Below are positions 24,734 through 31,540 of a stretch of 64,000 bases of DNA, one piece after another; the first letter of the stretch is position 1, and each line of letters begins with the position of its first letter. Location: assembly GCF_009735645.1 (NCBI RefSeq), contig NZ_CP032550.1:2170001-2234000 (forward strand), in the 5' to 3' direction. The translations under genes and the position numbers were made by a program. A model generated the notes under the pieces. The model made no database searches, was not told where the DNA came from, and saw nothing but the letters and a program-made list of their open reading frames with translations. The DNA is from Microbacterium oryzae (lineage in GTDB: Bacteria; Actinomycetota; Actinomycetes; Actinomycetales; Microbacteriaceae).

Positions 24734-25576
24734 ATGCGCCTCGCCACCTGGAACGTGAACTCGATCCGCGCCCGCGTCGACCGCATCGTGTCGTTCGCCG
24801 AGCGGGAGAGCATCGACGTGCTCGCGATGCAGGAGATCAAGTGCAAGCCCGAGCAGTTCCCCTATGAGCGCTTCGAGGCCGCGGGGTACCACGTCGAGGC
24901 GCACGGGCTCAATCAGTGGAACGGCGTGGCGATCGCCAGCCGCGAGCCGCTGGAGGACGTGCAGCATGCGTTCGTCGGCATGCCCGGATTCCAGAAGGGG
25001 CATGTAGGCGACGACGCCCCCCAGGAGGCGCGGGCGATCTCCGCTCTTATCGGCGGGGTGCGCGTGTGGAGCCTCTACGTGCCGAACGGCCGCTCGCTGA
25101 ACGACCCGCACTACCAGTACAAGCTGCGATGGCTCGAGGCCCTGCGGGAGGCGACCCGCGCGGAGCTGGCCGCCCAGCCCGACCTGCCGCTCGCCCTCGT
25201 CGGCGACTTCAACATCATCCCGTTCGAGGAGGACAACGGCGACCCCGACATCGTCCAGGGCGTGTCCACGCACGTGTCGCAGCCCGAGCGCGACGCCTTC
25301 TTCGCGCTGGAGACAGCCGGCGTCTCCGACGTCGTGCGCCCCCTCATCCCCTCTGGCTTCACGTACTGGGATTACCAGCGACTGAAGTTCCCGCGCAATC
25401 AGGGCATCCGCATCGACTTCGTGCTGGGATCGCGCGCGCTGGCCGACGCCGTGACCGGCGCCTCCATCGCGCGCGATGAGCGCAAGGGCGAGGCGCCGAG
25501 CGACCACGTGCCGGTCGTCGTCGACCTCGACCTCTCCCCCGAGGACGATGACGACGTGCCGATGATCTTCGGCTGA
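24734..25576 (+). CDS. xthA: Exodeoxyribonuclease III
   Basis: 280 residues of the EEP fold. 'LATWNVNSIRAR' (Asn), 'LAMQEIKCKPEQFP' (Glu), 'SLYVPNGR', 'LVGDFNIIPFEED' (DxN) and 'SDHVPVVVDLDL' (Asp-His) are the full catalytic set of ExoIII-type AP endonucleases. It cuts DNA at abasic sites and trims 3' ends in base-excision repair. The end is slightly acidic (SPEDDDDVP). Confidence 0.93.
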   Translation: MRLATWNVNSIRARVDRIVSFAERESIDVLAMQEIKCKPEQFPYERFEAAGYHVEAHGLNQWNGVAIASREPLEDVQHAFVGMPGFQKGHVGDDAPQEARAISALIGGVRVWSLYVPNGRSLNDPHYQYKLRWLEALREATRAELAAQPDLPLALVGDFNIIPFEEDNGDPDIVQGVSTHVSQPERDAFFALETAGVSDVVRPLIPSGFTYWDYQRLKFPRNQGIRIDFVLGSRALADAVTGASIARDERKGEAPSDHVPVVVDLDLSPEDDDDVPMIFG

Positions 25577-25594
25577 TCGGCCGCGGCGCGCGTC

Positions 25595-26218
25595 TCAGAA
25601 CGAGCCGGTGCGCGGCTCGAGGTCGACGGGCGCGTAGCGGAGGAGCACCGCGCCGCTCTCCCCCACCACCGGAGCGGACGTGAGCCGGAGATTCGCCGGC
25701 GCCGCGCCATCCGGGAAGACCTTCTTCCCCTGGCCGAGCACCACCGGGTACACCCACAGGCACAGCTCGTCGTAGAGCTCGTGCGCGAGCAGCGTGTGCA
25801 CGAGGTCGACGCTGCCGATGACCGCCGTGAGCCGGTGACGGGCGCGGATGGCCGCGATGTCGGCGGCGAGATCCGCTCCGATTCGCTCGCTGCCGCGCCA
25901 GGAGAGGTCGGGCTCGCCGCGGCTGGCCACGTACTTCGGAACCGCGCCGAACTTCACGCCGATCTCGCCGTCCTCGCCGGTCTCATGCTGCGGCCAGTAC
26001 CCCGCGAAGATGTCGTACGTGCGCCGGCCGAGGAGCAGCGCGTCGATCTCGTCGATGGCCCGGCCCACCTCGCGGCCGACCGTCTCGTCGAAGAGCGGCG
26101 CCTGCCATCCGCCATAGGGGAAGCCGCCGGACGGATCCTCCTCCGGACCGCCCGGCGCCTGCGCGACGCCGTCCAGCGTCGTGAAGAGATCGATCCGGAT
26201 CCGGCCCTGCCCGGTCAT
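25595..26218 (-). CDS. Dihydrofolate reductase family protein (RibD C-terminal domain)
   Basis: 207 residues. 'RIDLFTTLDGVAQAPGGPEEDPSGGFPYGGWQAP' and 'EIDALLLGRRTYDIFAGYWP' are standard for the stand-alone RibD_C/DHFR-like proteins common in actinobacteria, with 'LWVYPVVLGQGKKVFPDG' near the end. It is presumed NADPH-dependent, but the reaction is unknown for most members. It is convergent with xthA and starts 4 nt after the VOC gene stop, so the two are one operon. Confidence 0.88.
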   Translation of the reverse strand: MTGQGRIRIDLFTTLDGVAQAPGGPEEDPSGGFPYGGWQAPLFDETVGREVGRAIDEIDALLLGRRTYDIFAGYWPQHETGEDGEIGVKFGAVPKYVASRGEPDLSWRGSERIGADLAADIAAIRARHRLTAVIGSVDLVHTLLAHELYDELCLWVYPVVLGQGKKVFPDGAAPANLRLTSAPVVGESGAVLLRYAPVDLEPRTGSF

Positions 26219-26222
26219 GTCG

Positions 26223-26660
26223 TCAGCCGCCCTGCTGGTCGAAGAACGCCTCGGGGCCGTCCTGCGCGGCGACCGGGTCCATCCACATGAACTCGATGAT
26301 GTTGCCGTCGGGGTCGGCCATGCTCACGGAGTACATGAAGCCGTGGTCCTGCGGCTCCTTGTTCTCGGATCCGCCGGCGGCGAGGATCCGCTCGCGGATG
26401 GCGTCGACCTCCTCGCGGGATTCGCGACTGATCGCGGTGATGACCTGCGCTCCCTCCGTGCCGAGCACGACCGGCCGGGAGGTGAAGGTCGCGAAGTACT
26501 CGCGTGTCAGCAGCATGAAGAAGACGTTCTCATCCCACCGGATGGACGCGGCGTTCTCGTCGGTGAAAGCGGGCACGATCGTCGCGCCGAGGGCCTCGTA
26601 GAACGCCTTCGCCCGGTCGAGGTCGGCGGTGGGGAGATTGACGAAGATCTGTATGGCCGT
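26223..26660 (-). CDS. VOC family protein with non-canonical start codon
   Basis: The conserved VOC N-terminus 'IQIFVNLPTADLDRAKAFYEALGATIVPAFTDENAA' reads in frame from about 26654. The protein continues 'VFFMLLTREYFATFTSRPV' to 'GFMYSVSMADPDGNIIEFMWMDP', a complete glyoxalase-like fold of about 145 residues. No ATG, GTG or TTG occurs in frame before the N-terminal strand. The first ATG (26576) would remove the first strand and helix. ACG at 26660 is 7 nt from an AGGAG ribosome site and is taken as the start; ATA at 26654 is the alternative. It may be a real rare start or a mutated start codon. Confidence 0.7.
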   Translation of the reverse strand, partial: TAIQIFVNLPTADLDRAKAFYEALGATIVPAFTDENAASIRWDENVFFMLLTREYFATFTSRPVVLGTEGAQVITAISRESREEVDAIRERILAAGGSENKEPQDHGFMYSVSMADPDGNIIEFMWMDPVAAQDGPEAFFDQQGG

Positions 26661-26795
26661 GGGAGTGCTCCTCGCATCGTCGCGGTGGCCGCGTCCCTCG
26701 CGGACCTGGCAGAAGCCTCGCGAGCCGCTCGCATCCGTGTCAAGAGCGTCACCGGCTCCGTCACCCGGGGGAGGGAGGCGGGTCCCTCATTCCTC

Positions 26796-26801
26796 TACCG
26801 T
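26796..26801 (+). promoter_or_regulatory. -10 box for second histidine kinase gene (leaderless)
   Basis: TACCGT, 6 nt, then GTG at 26808. Confidence 0.5.
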
Positions 26802-26807
26802 GGAAGG

Positions 26808-28103
26808 GTGACCGCCGCGACCGACGCCCCCCGCGCTGCCGAGCGGAGCGCCGAGGTCGCCCCGCCGATCAGCCCGCAGGATCTGCGGCGCGACGTCCTG
26901 CTCGCCGGAGCCCTCTTCGTGGCCGCCGTGATCAGCATCGCCCTCGCCACGCTCTCTGGCTCGTTCCTCTCCACGCCCGAGAACGCCGGCTGGTCGCTGC
27001 TCGCGAGCGCGTTCATGACATTGCCGCTCGCGCTGCGCCGACGTCTCCCGATCGGCACCGCCGTCGTCGTGTGCAGCGCCTATTTCGTGGCGGCATCGCT
27101 GCAGTTCACGGAGCTGTACGTGAGCCAGGTGGCGATCTTCATCGCGATGTTCACCGTCGGAGCCTGGGTCGAGGACCGCCGACGAGCAGCGCTGTCCCGC
27201 GTGCTCATCATGGTGGGGATGGCGCTGTGGCTGCTCGTGTCGACGTTCACGGGAGCCACGGACGCCGACCATCTGGAGGAGAACTTCGCGGGAGCGCTCT
27301 CCCCGTACGTCGCCTACATGCTGCTCATGTGGCTGATCAACGCCGCCTACTTCGGCGGCGCGTACTACATGGGGAATCGGGCCTATGCCGCCGCCCGCGA
27401 CCGCGCGGTGCTGCAGCGGCGCACGCGCGAGCTGGAGGAGGAGCGCGAGCTCACGGCCGCGCAGGCCGTCGCGCTCGATCGCGTCCGCATCGCGCGGGAG
27501 CTGCACGACGTGGTCGCCCACCACGTCTCCGCGATGGGCGTGCAGGCGGGCGCCGCCCGGACCGTCCTCGACCGCGATCCGGAGTCCGCACGCCGAGCGC
27601 TCGCGGTGGTGGAGGAGTCCGCACGCTCGGCGATCGCCGAGCTGCGGCACCTGCTCGACACGTTGCGCTCTCCCGACGGCGACCCCGACTTCGCCGAGGG
27701 AGCGCCGTCGACCCTGAGCCTGACCAGCCTCTCCGAACTCGCCGAGGCGATGACCGCGTCGGGGACGCCGACGCGTCACGTCGTCGTCGGCGAGCCCGCT
27801 CCCGTTCCCGACATCGTGCAGGTGAACCTGTACCGGATCGCGCAGGAGGCTCTCACGAACGCCCGCAGGCACGGCGGGCCGGAGGCGCGCGCCGAGGTGC
27901 GCGTCCGCTACACCCGGGATGCGGTCGAGCTCGAGGTCACGAACACCGGTCGGATCGCCCTCGGCGCCCGCCCCGGTCTCGGTCAGCTGGGCATGCGCGA
28001 GCGCGCCATCGCATCCGGCGGCGTCCTCGAGCTGCACGCCCGAGAGCAGGGCGGCTACCGCGTGCGGGTGACCGTTCCCCTGCACGCGGGAGCAGAGTCA
28101 TGA
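26808..28103 (+). CDS. Sensor histidine kinase (HisKA_3, DesK type)
   Basis: 431 residues. It has a short hydrophilic N-terminus, about five membrane helices (to ~residue 190), a coiled segment, phospho-acceptor box 'RIARELHDVVAHHV' with His near 233, and HATPase N-box 'ALTNARRHGGPEARAEV' with 'LGQLGMRERAIASGG'. The GTG at 26808 is set by the -10 box 6 nt upstream; the longer upstream frame has no coding look. The stop overlaps the response-regulator start. Confidence 0.92.
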   Translation: MTAATDAPRAAERSAEVAPPISPQDLRRDVLLAGALFVAAVISIALATLSGSFLSTPENAGWSLLASAFMTLPLALRRRLPIGTAVVVCSAYFVAASLQFTELYVSQVAIFIAMFTVGAWVEDRRRAALSRVLIMVGMALWLLVSTFTGATDADHLEENFAGALSPYVAYMLLMWLINAAYFGGAYYMGNRAYAAARDRAVLQRRTRELEEERELTAAQAVALDRVRIARELHDVVAHHVSAMGVQAGAARTVLDRDPESARRALAVVEESARSAIAELRHLLDTLRSPDGDPDFAEGAPSTLSLTSLSELAEAMTASGTPTRHVVVGEPAPVPDIVQVNLYRIAQEALTNARRHGGPEARAEVRVRYTRDAVELEVTNTGRIALGARPGLGQLGMRERAIASGGVLELHAREQGGYRVRVTVPLHAGAES

Positions 28104-28747
28104 CAGCCTCCACTCGCGTCCTCCTCGTCGACGACCACGCCACGATGCGGACCGGCTTCCGGATGATCCTCGAAGCCGCCGGAGTCGACGTCGTCGGCGA
28201 GGCGGGCACCGGTCGGGAGGCCGTCGCGCTCGCCGCCCAGCTGCGCCCGGACGTCGTGTGCATGGACGTGCAGATGCCCGACATGGACGGCATCGAGGCC
28301 ACGCGTCGCATCGTCGCGGCCGGCACCGCCGCCCAGGTGGTCATCGTGACGACCTTCGACCGGGACGACTACCTGTTCTCCGCGCTGGACGCGGGCGCGA
28401 GCGGCTTCCTGCTGAAGAACGCCGGGCCCGAGGAGCTCGTGAACGCCGTCCGCGTGGTCGCCGGCGGCGACGCGCTCCTCGCACCCGAGGTCACCCGGCG
28501 CGTGATCGAGCGGCATGCGCGCACAACTCCGACGCCGGCACCGGCCGCATCCGAGGTTCCGCTCACAGACCGCGAGGCGGAGGTCCTGCAGCTGCTCGCC
28601 CAGGCGATGAGCAACTCCGAGATCGCTCGTGCCCTGTTCATCGGGGAGGCCACCGTGAAGACCCACGTGTCGAACGTGCTGCTGAAGCTCGGGGTCCGCG
28701 ACCGGGTCGCCGCCATCGTCTACGCGCACCGCCATGGGCTGGCGTAG
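28100..28747 (+). CDS. Response regulator, NarL/LuxR type
   Basis: 215 residues. Receiver domain with Asp near 56 ('VVCMDVQMPDMDG') and Lys in 'GFLLKNAG'; LuxR HTH 'LTDREAEVLQLLAQAMSNSEIARALFIGEATVKTHVSNVLLKLGVRDRVAA'. Coupled to the kinase by ATGA. There is no adjacent transporter, so its target is not obvious. Confidence 0.93.
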   Translation: MTASTRVLLVDDHATMRTGFRMILEAAGVDVVGEAGTGREAVALAAQLRPDVVCMDVQMPDMDGIEATRRIVAAGTAAQVVIVTTFDRDDYLFSALDAGASGFLLKNAGPEELVNAVRVVAGGDALLAPEVTRRVIERHARTTPTPAPAASEVPLTDREAEVLQLLAQAMSNSEIARALFIGEATVKTHVSNVLLKLGVRDRVAAIVYAHRHGLA

Positions 28748-28750
28748 GGT
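28745..28750 (+). promoter_or_regulatory. -10 box for small ORF (leaderless)
   Basis: TAGGGT, 6 nt, then ATG at 28757. It contains the response-regulator stop codon. Confidence 0.45.
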
Positions 28751-28756
28751 GCCCTC

Positions 28757-28933
28757 ATGACCGAGCACATCGAAGACCTGGACGTCTACGCCGCCTCCTC
28801 GTATCGCGTGGCTGTCTCCTCCGGCAGTCGCATGCTGCGCAAGGTGCCGCTGTCGGCACGCGTGGACGTCGAGACCGGCGAGGTGACGTTCTACGTGCCG
28901 AAGGAGGACATCCCCACCCTGCGGCGCGACTGA
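28757..28933 (+). CDS. Small protein of 58 residues, function unknown
   Basis: Encodes a protein opening MTEHIEDLDVYAASSYRVAV and ending PKEDIPTLRRD. The composition is that of a small folded beta-rich domain ('SRMLRKVPLSARVDVETGEVTFYVP'), with no membrane segment or signal peptide. Support for it being real: the leaderless-type -10 box, codon use like the neighbours, and exact placement between the two-component genes and the convergent regulator. Not recognised as a known family. Confidence 0.6.
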   Translation: MTEHIEDLDVYAASSYRVAVSSGSRMLRKVPLSARVDVETGEVTFYVPKEDIPTLRRD

Positions 28934-28940
28934 CAGGCAC

Positions 28941-29966
28941 TCAGGAGGCCGCCCGCACGGACGCGAGGCGCGCGGCGGCGGGGTGCGGGATCCAGCCCCG
29001 GCCGACGGCGAGCACTCCGGCCTGGAATCGGCTCTCGGCGCCGAGCATCTCGAACAGGGTGGCGATGTGTCGGCGGCAGGTGCGCACGCTGATGTCGAGA
29101 CGACCGGCGATCGCCTCGTCCGTCAGCCCCATGCTCAGTCCGGAGAGGATGGCCGACTGCACCGCAGTGAGCCCGTGTCCATCGCCGACGCGGGTCTCGT
29201 CCTCCGCATGGAACGGGGAGGCGAACTCCCAGGCCGCGTCGAAGACCGACACGAACGCCGCCACCACGTCGGGCGCCCTGATGACGAGGGCTGCGCGGTC
29301 GTCCGCGTCGCGCTGCCGCCCCACGAGTGCCAGTGAGCGGTCGAAGATCAGCATGCGGAAGGGCACCACCGGGAGTGTGCGGAACCGGGCGCCGAGCGGC
29401 TCCAGCTCTGCGACCGTCCGCTGCGTCGGGATGTGGTCGCGCCGCCGGTCGTGATACAGCGTGCGACGGGCGACACCCTGCGCCAGCAGCTGCCTGTCCT
29501 TCTCGTTCGACTCCTCGTGCCGCTCCACGCTGCCGCTGGCGCCGGGTTGCACGATGAGCACTTCGCGCGACACGCGCCGCCCGATGTCGACGAGAAGGCG
29601 CATGACCGTCTCCGGGTCCTCGACGACCTCGACCTGCGCATCGGTCGCCGCTCCCTCCCTGGCTCGGCGATACGCCGGCAGCAGCGCCATCAGCTCGTTG
29701 CGCCGATGCGCCACCGACGAGCGCAGCTCGTGGATGCGCCGTTCATCGGCGTCGACGAGCTCGGCGAGCGCGACGTCCGGTGCGACGGCGACGAGCGTCG
29801 CTTCGCCCCCGTGCGGCTGCACGAGCAGTCGGCGCTCGCGCAGCTCCTCCCGAGCGGCCTCGAGATCGCGCAGTCGGACGCCCAGGTCCATCGACGCGGA
29901 CTCGATCGTCCAGTCGTCGTGCGCGCACACGTAGAGATACAGGTCCGCCGCGTGTTCGCTGAGCAT
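28941..29966 (-). CDS. LuxR-type HTH regulator next to RiPP cluster (TrmB-like N-terminus)
   Basis: 341 residues. The N-terminal part looks like a TrmB-type winged helix ('LYLYVCAHDDWTIESASMDLGVRLRDLEAAREELRERRLL') followed by a phospholipase-D-like effector region ('EVLIVQPG', 'RTLYHDRRRDHIPTQR'). A LuxR HTH sits at about residues 270-325 ('SGLSMGLTDEAIAGRLDISVRTCRRHIATLFEML'). Stand-alone regulators of this build are frequent beside lanthipeptide and thiopeptide clusters of actinobacteria. It has its own promoter (TAGGAT at 29991) and a GAGGGGAG ribosome site. It probably controls the RiPP operon ending at 30023. Confidence 0.8.
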   Translation of the reverse strand: MLSEHAADLYLYVCAHDDWTIESASMDLGVRLRDLEAAREELRERRLLVQPHGGEATLVAVAPDVALAELVDADERRIHELRSSVAHRRNELMALLPAYRRAREGAATDAQVEVVEDPETVMRLLVDIGRRVSREVLIVQPGASGSVERHEESNEKDRQLLAQGVARRTLYHDRRRDHIPTQRTVAELEPLGARFRTLPVVPFRMLIFDRSLALVGRQRDADDRAALVIRAPDVVAAFVSVFDAAWEFASPFHAEDETRVGDGHGLTAVQSAILSGLSMGLTDEAIAGRLDISVRTCRRHIATLFEMLGAESRFQAGVLAVGRGWIPHPAAARLASVRAAS

Positions 29967-29990
29967 CCGACTCCCCTCGTCGTCCCGTGC

Positions 29991-29996
29991 ATCCTA
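29991..29996 (-). promoter_or_regulatory. -10 box for the RiPP-associated regulator
   Basis: TAGGAT on the minus strand, 24 nt before ATG at 29966, leaving a short leader with a ribosome site. Confidence 0.4.
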
Positions 29997-30022
29997 TCGA
30001 GGGCGGCACCGGGCGACGGGGA

Positions 30023-30175
30023 TCACGGCTGCCAGAGCCGTTCGGCCCACTCGAGGTCACGATGCGCACGCGCCTGCTCGTCGTCTGTGTCGTCATGCCC
30101 GCTGTCGGGATCGAGGTCCGCGTCGGCGGCGGGCCGACCGCGGGGACGAGCGCCCTCGTCTCCCCGGTCAGGCAT
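30023..30175 (-). CDS. Small acidic protein, last gene of the RiPP operon
   Basis: 50 residues, opening MPDRGDEGARPRGRPAADAD and closing DLEWAERLWQP. It is strongly charged, with an acidic Asp-rich centre and a basic/aromatic tail. Its ATG lies inside the end of the upstream membrane protein gene (8-nt overlap), a pattern of translational coupling seen throughout this operon. No homologue is recognised. It could help the adjacent small membrane protein (immunity or export), but that is a guess. Confidence 0.55.
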   Translation of the reverse strand: MPDRGDEGARPRGRPAADADLDPDSGHDDTDDEQARAHRDLEWAERLWQP

Positions 30176-30542
30176 GGCGCCCGCTTCGCGCCGAGACGAC
30201 CGCCAGCACCGCCATCTCGACTGCCACAGCGAGGCAGAAGACCCCGAACACCAGCGCGCCGCCGAGCGCGAACATGGGTGTCATGGCGGCGAGGGCGATC
30301 ATGGGCGAGACCAGCCCCACGACGAGGGCCGGGTCGGGCCGCCCGTGCGAACGGCGTCGCACGAAGCCGACCACGGTCACCGCGGCGGTCGCGACGGCGA
30401 CGAGCAGGACCGCGACGACGAGTCCGAGCGCCTGTGCTCCGGTGAGCAGCAGGGCGGCCAGCCCGGCCCAGCTCGCACTCGCCAGGACGGCGGGAAGCGC
30501 TCCGGAGCCGGCTGCGCGGGCAGCGGAGGTCGATGAGGTCAT
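30168..30542 (-). CDS. Small membrane protein of the RiPP operon
   Basis: 124 residues. Three to four hydrophobic helices with an Arg/His-rich cytoplasmic loop ('VGFVRRRSHGRPDP') in the middle. The ATG overlaps the stop of the SpaB_C gene (ATGA). The position at the end of the operon and the size fit an immunity or accessory export protein. No known family recognised. Confidence 0.65.
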   Translation of the reverse strand: MTSSTSAARAAGSGALPAVLASASWAGLAALLLTGAQALGLVVAVLLVAVATAAVTVVGFVRRRSHGRPDPALVVGLVSPMIALAAMTPMFALGGALVFGVFCLAVAVEMAVLAVVSARSGRHA

Positions 30543-31540
30543 GAGGATGTCCTTTCGTCGGGGGGTCCGTCGGGCCCCGTCTTCTCGCGCTCGGTCGGGC
30601 ACGGCGCCATCCAGTCGCGCGCGTGCATCCCGAGCAGCGCCTCCTCCCTGGGCAGGTATCCCAGGCGGTTCATGAGCATGTGGTTCTGATGGAACGCGAG
30701 ATGCTGCGGCGTGCGCGGCACCGCAAGGGAGCCTGCGGTGGCGAGGTAGTCGTCCATCGCCCGGAACCAGCGTCGACGCCAGGCGTTCACGTCCGGTTTC
30801 GCCGCGACCGCCCGCATGCGCTCGTGCACGACGTGCCGGTGTGCGGACGCGTGGCGCTCGAGGCGGTCCCGCAGCGCGGCCGCGCCGGTGCGCGCGCCGG
30901 TCCACCAGTCGGCGTGCGTCATCCAGTAGTCCCGCCACGACCAGGAGCGGCGCCGCTCCCAGCGCGCGGCACGAGCGCCGTAGCAGAGTGCACCGACCGT
31001 GTCGGCCAGCAGCAGGGCCGCCAGGCCGTCACGGCTGCGTCCCTTCTCATGCTCGCTCACGCCCCACAGCGCGAGCTCCGACGAGAACTCGAACATCTGC
31101 TCGGCGATCTCGACGCCCTCGAGACCGCCGTACTTGTCGATCTCCGGCTCGTAGACCGCGACCCGCTGCCCGACGGTCCTGCGCTCGCTTCCCAGGATCG
31201 CGGCGGCGGCGCCCGGCACGAGTTCGACCTGTCGCGCGCGAGGAGCGGTCGCGATGAGCTCGAGATGCGCACCCAGATCGGTCATCGTCCGGACGAGCCG
31301 GTCGAGGCTGCGCCCGGGTCCGAAGACCCGCAGCCGGATATGCGGCCCGCTCTCATCGAAGTAGCGGATGAAGAACCACCGCGAGGCGCCGAGTGCCCGC
31401 ACCTCGGCCAGCAGCGGTGGGAGGAGTCCGGCGATGACGTCGTCGGCGGCCTCCATGCCGCCGGTGTAGAGGCATGCGTACCACCACTGCGGGGTCGTGG
31501 CGATGTCGTCCGGGTGCGGAGCTGATCCGAAGGTGATCAT
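30539..31540 (-). CDS. Thiopeptide-type bacteriocin biosynthesis protein (SpaB_C / LanB C-terminal domain)
   Basis: 333 residues. 'WWYACLYTGGMEAADDVIAGLLPPLLAEVRALGASRWFFIRYFDESGPHIRLRVFG' is the SpaB_C signature. In split LanB systems, this domain either removes glutamate from glutamylated Ser/Thr to give dehydroalanine/dehydrobutyrine (TbtC, GodG) or performs the [4+2] ring closure (TbtD). Only one such protein is encoded here, so elimination is the required role. The C-terminal ~180 residues ('WERRRSWSWRDYWMTHADWW') are helical. The ATG overlaps the LanB stop (ATGA). Confidence 0.88.
   Translation of the reverse strand: MITFGSAPHPDDIATTPQWWYACLYTGGMEAADDVIAGLLPPLLAEVRALGASRWFFIRYFDESGPHIRLRVFGPGRSLDRLVRTMTDLGAHLELIATAPRARQVELVPGAAAAILGSERRTVGQRVAVYEPEIDKYGGLEGVEIAEQMFEFSSELALWGVSEHEKGRSRDGLAALLLADTVGALCYGARAARWERRRSWSWRDYWMTHADWWTGARTGAAALRDRLERHASAHRHVVHERMRAVAAKPDVNAWRRRWFRAMDDYLATAGSLAVPRTPQHLAFHQNHMLMNRLGYLPREEALLGMHARDWMAPCPTEREKTGPDGPPDERTSS

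Noticed and set aside
26507..26764. 85-codon frame starting at an ATG upstream of the VOC gene
   Set aside because: It is in a different frame from the conserved VOC sequence and its product is Arg/Ser/Pro-rich without similarity to any family.
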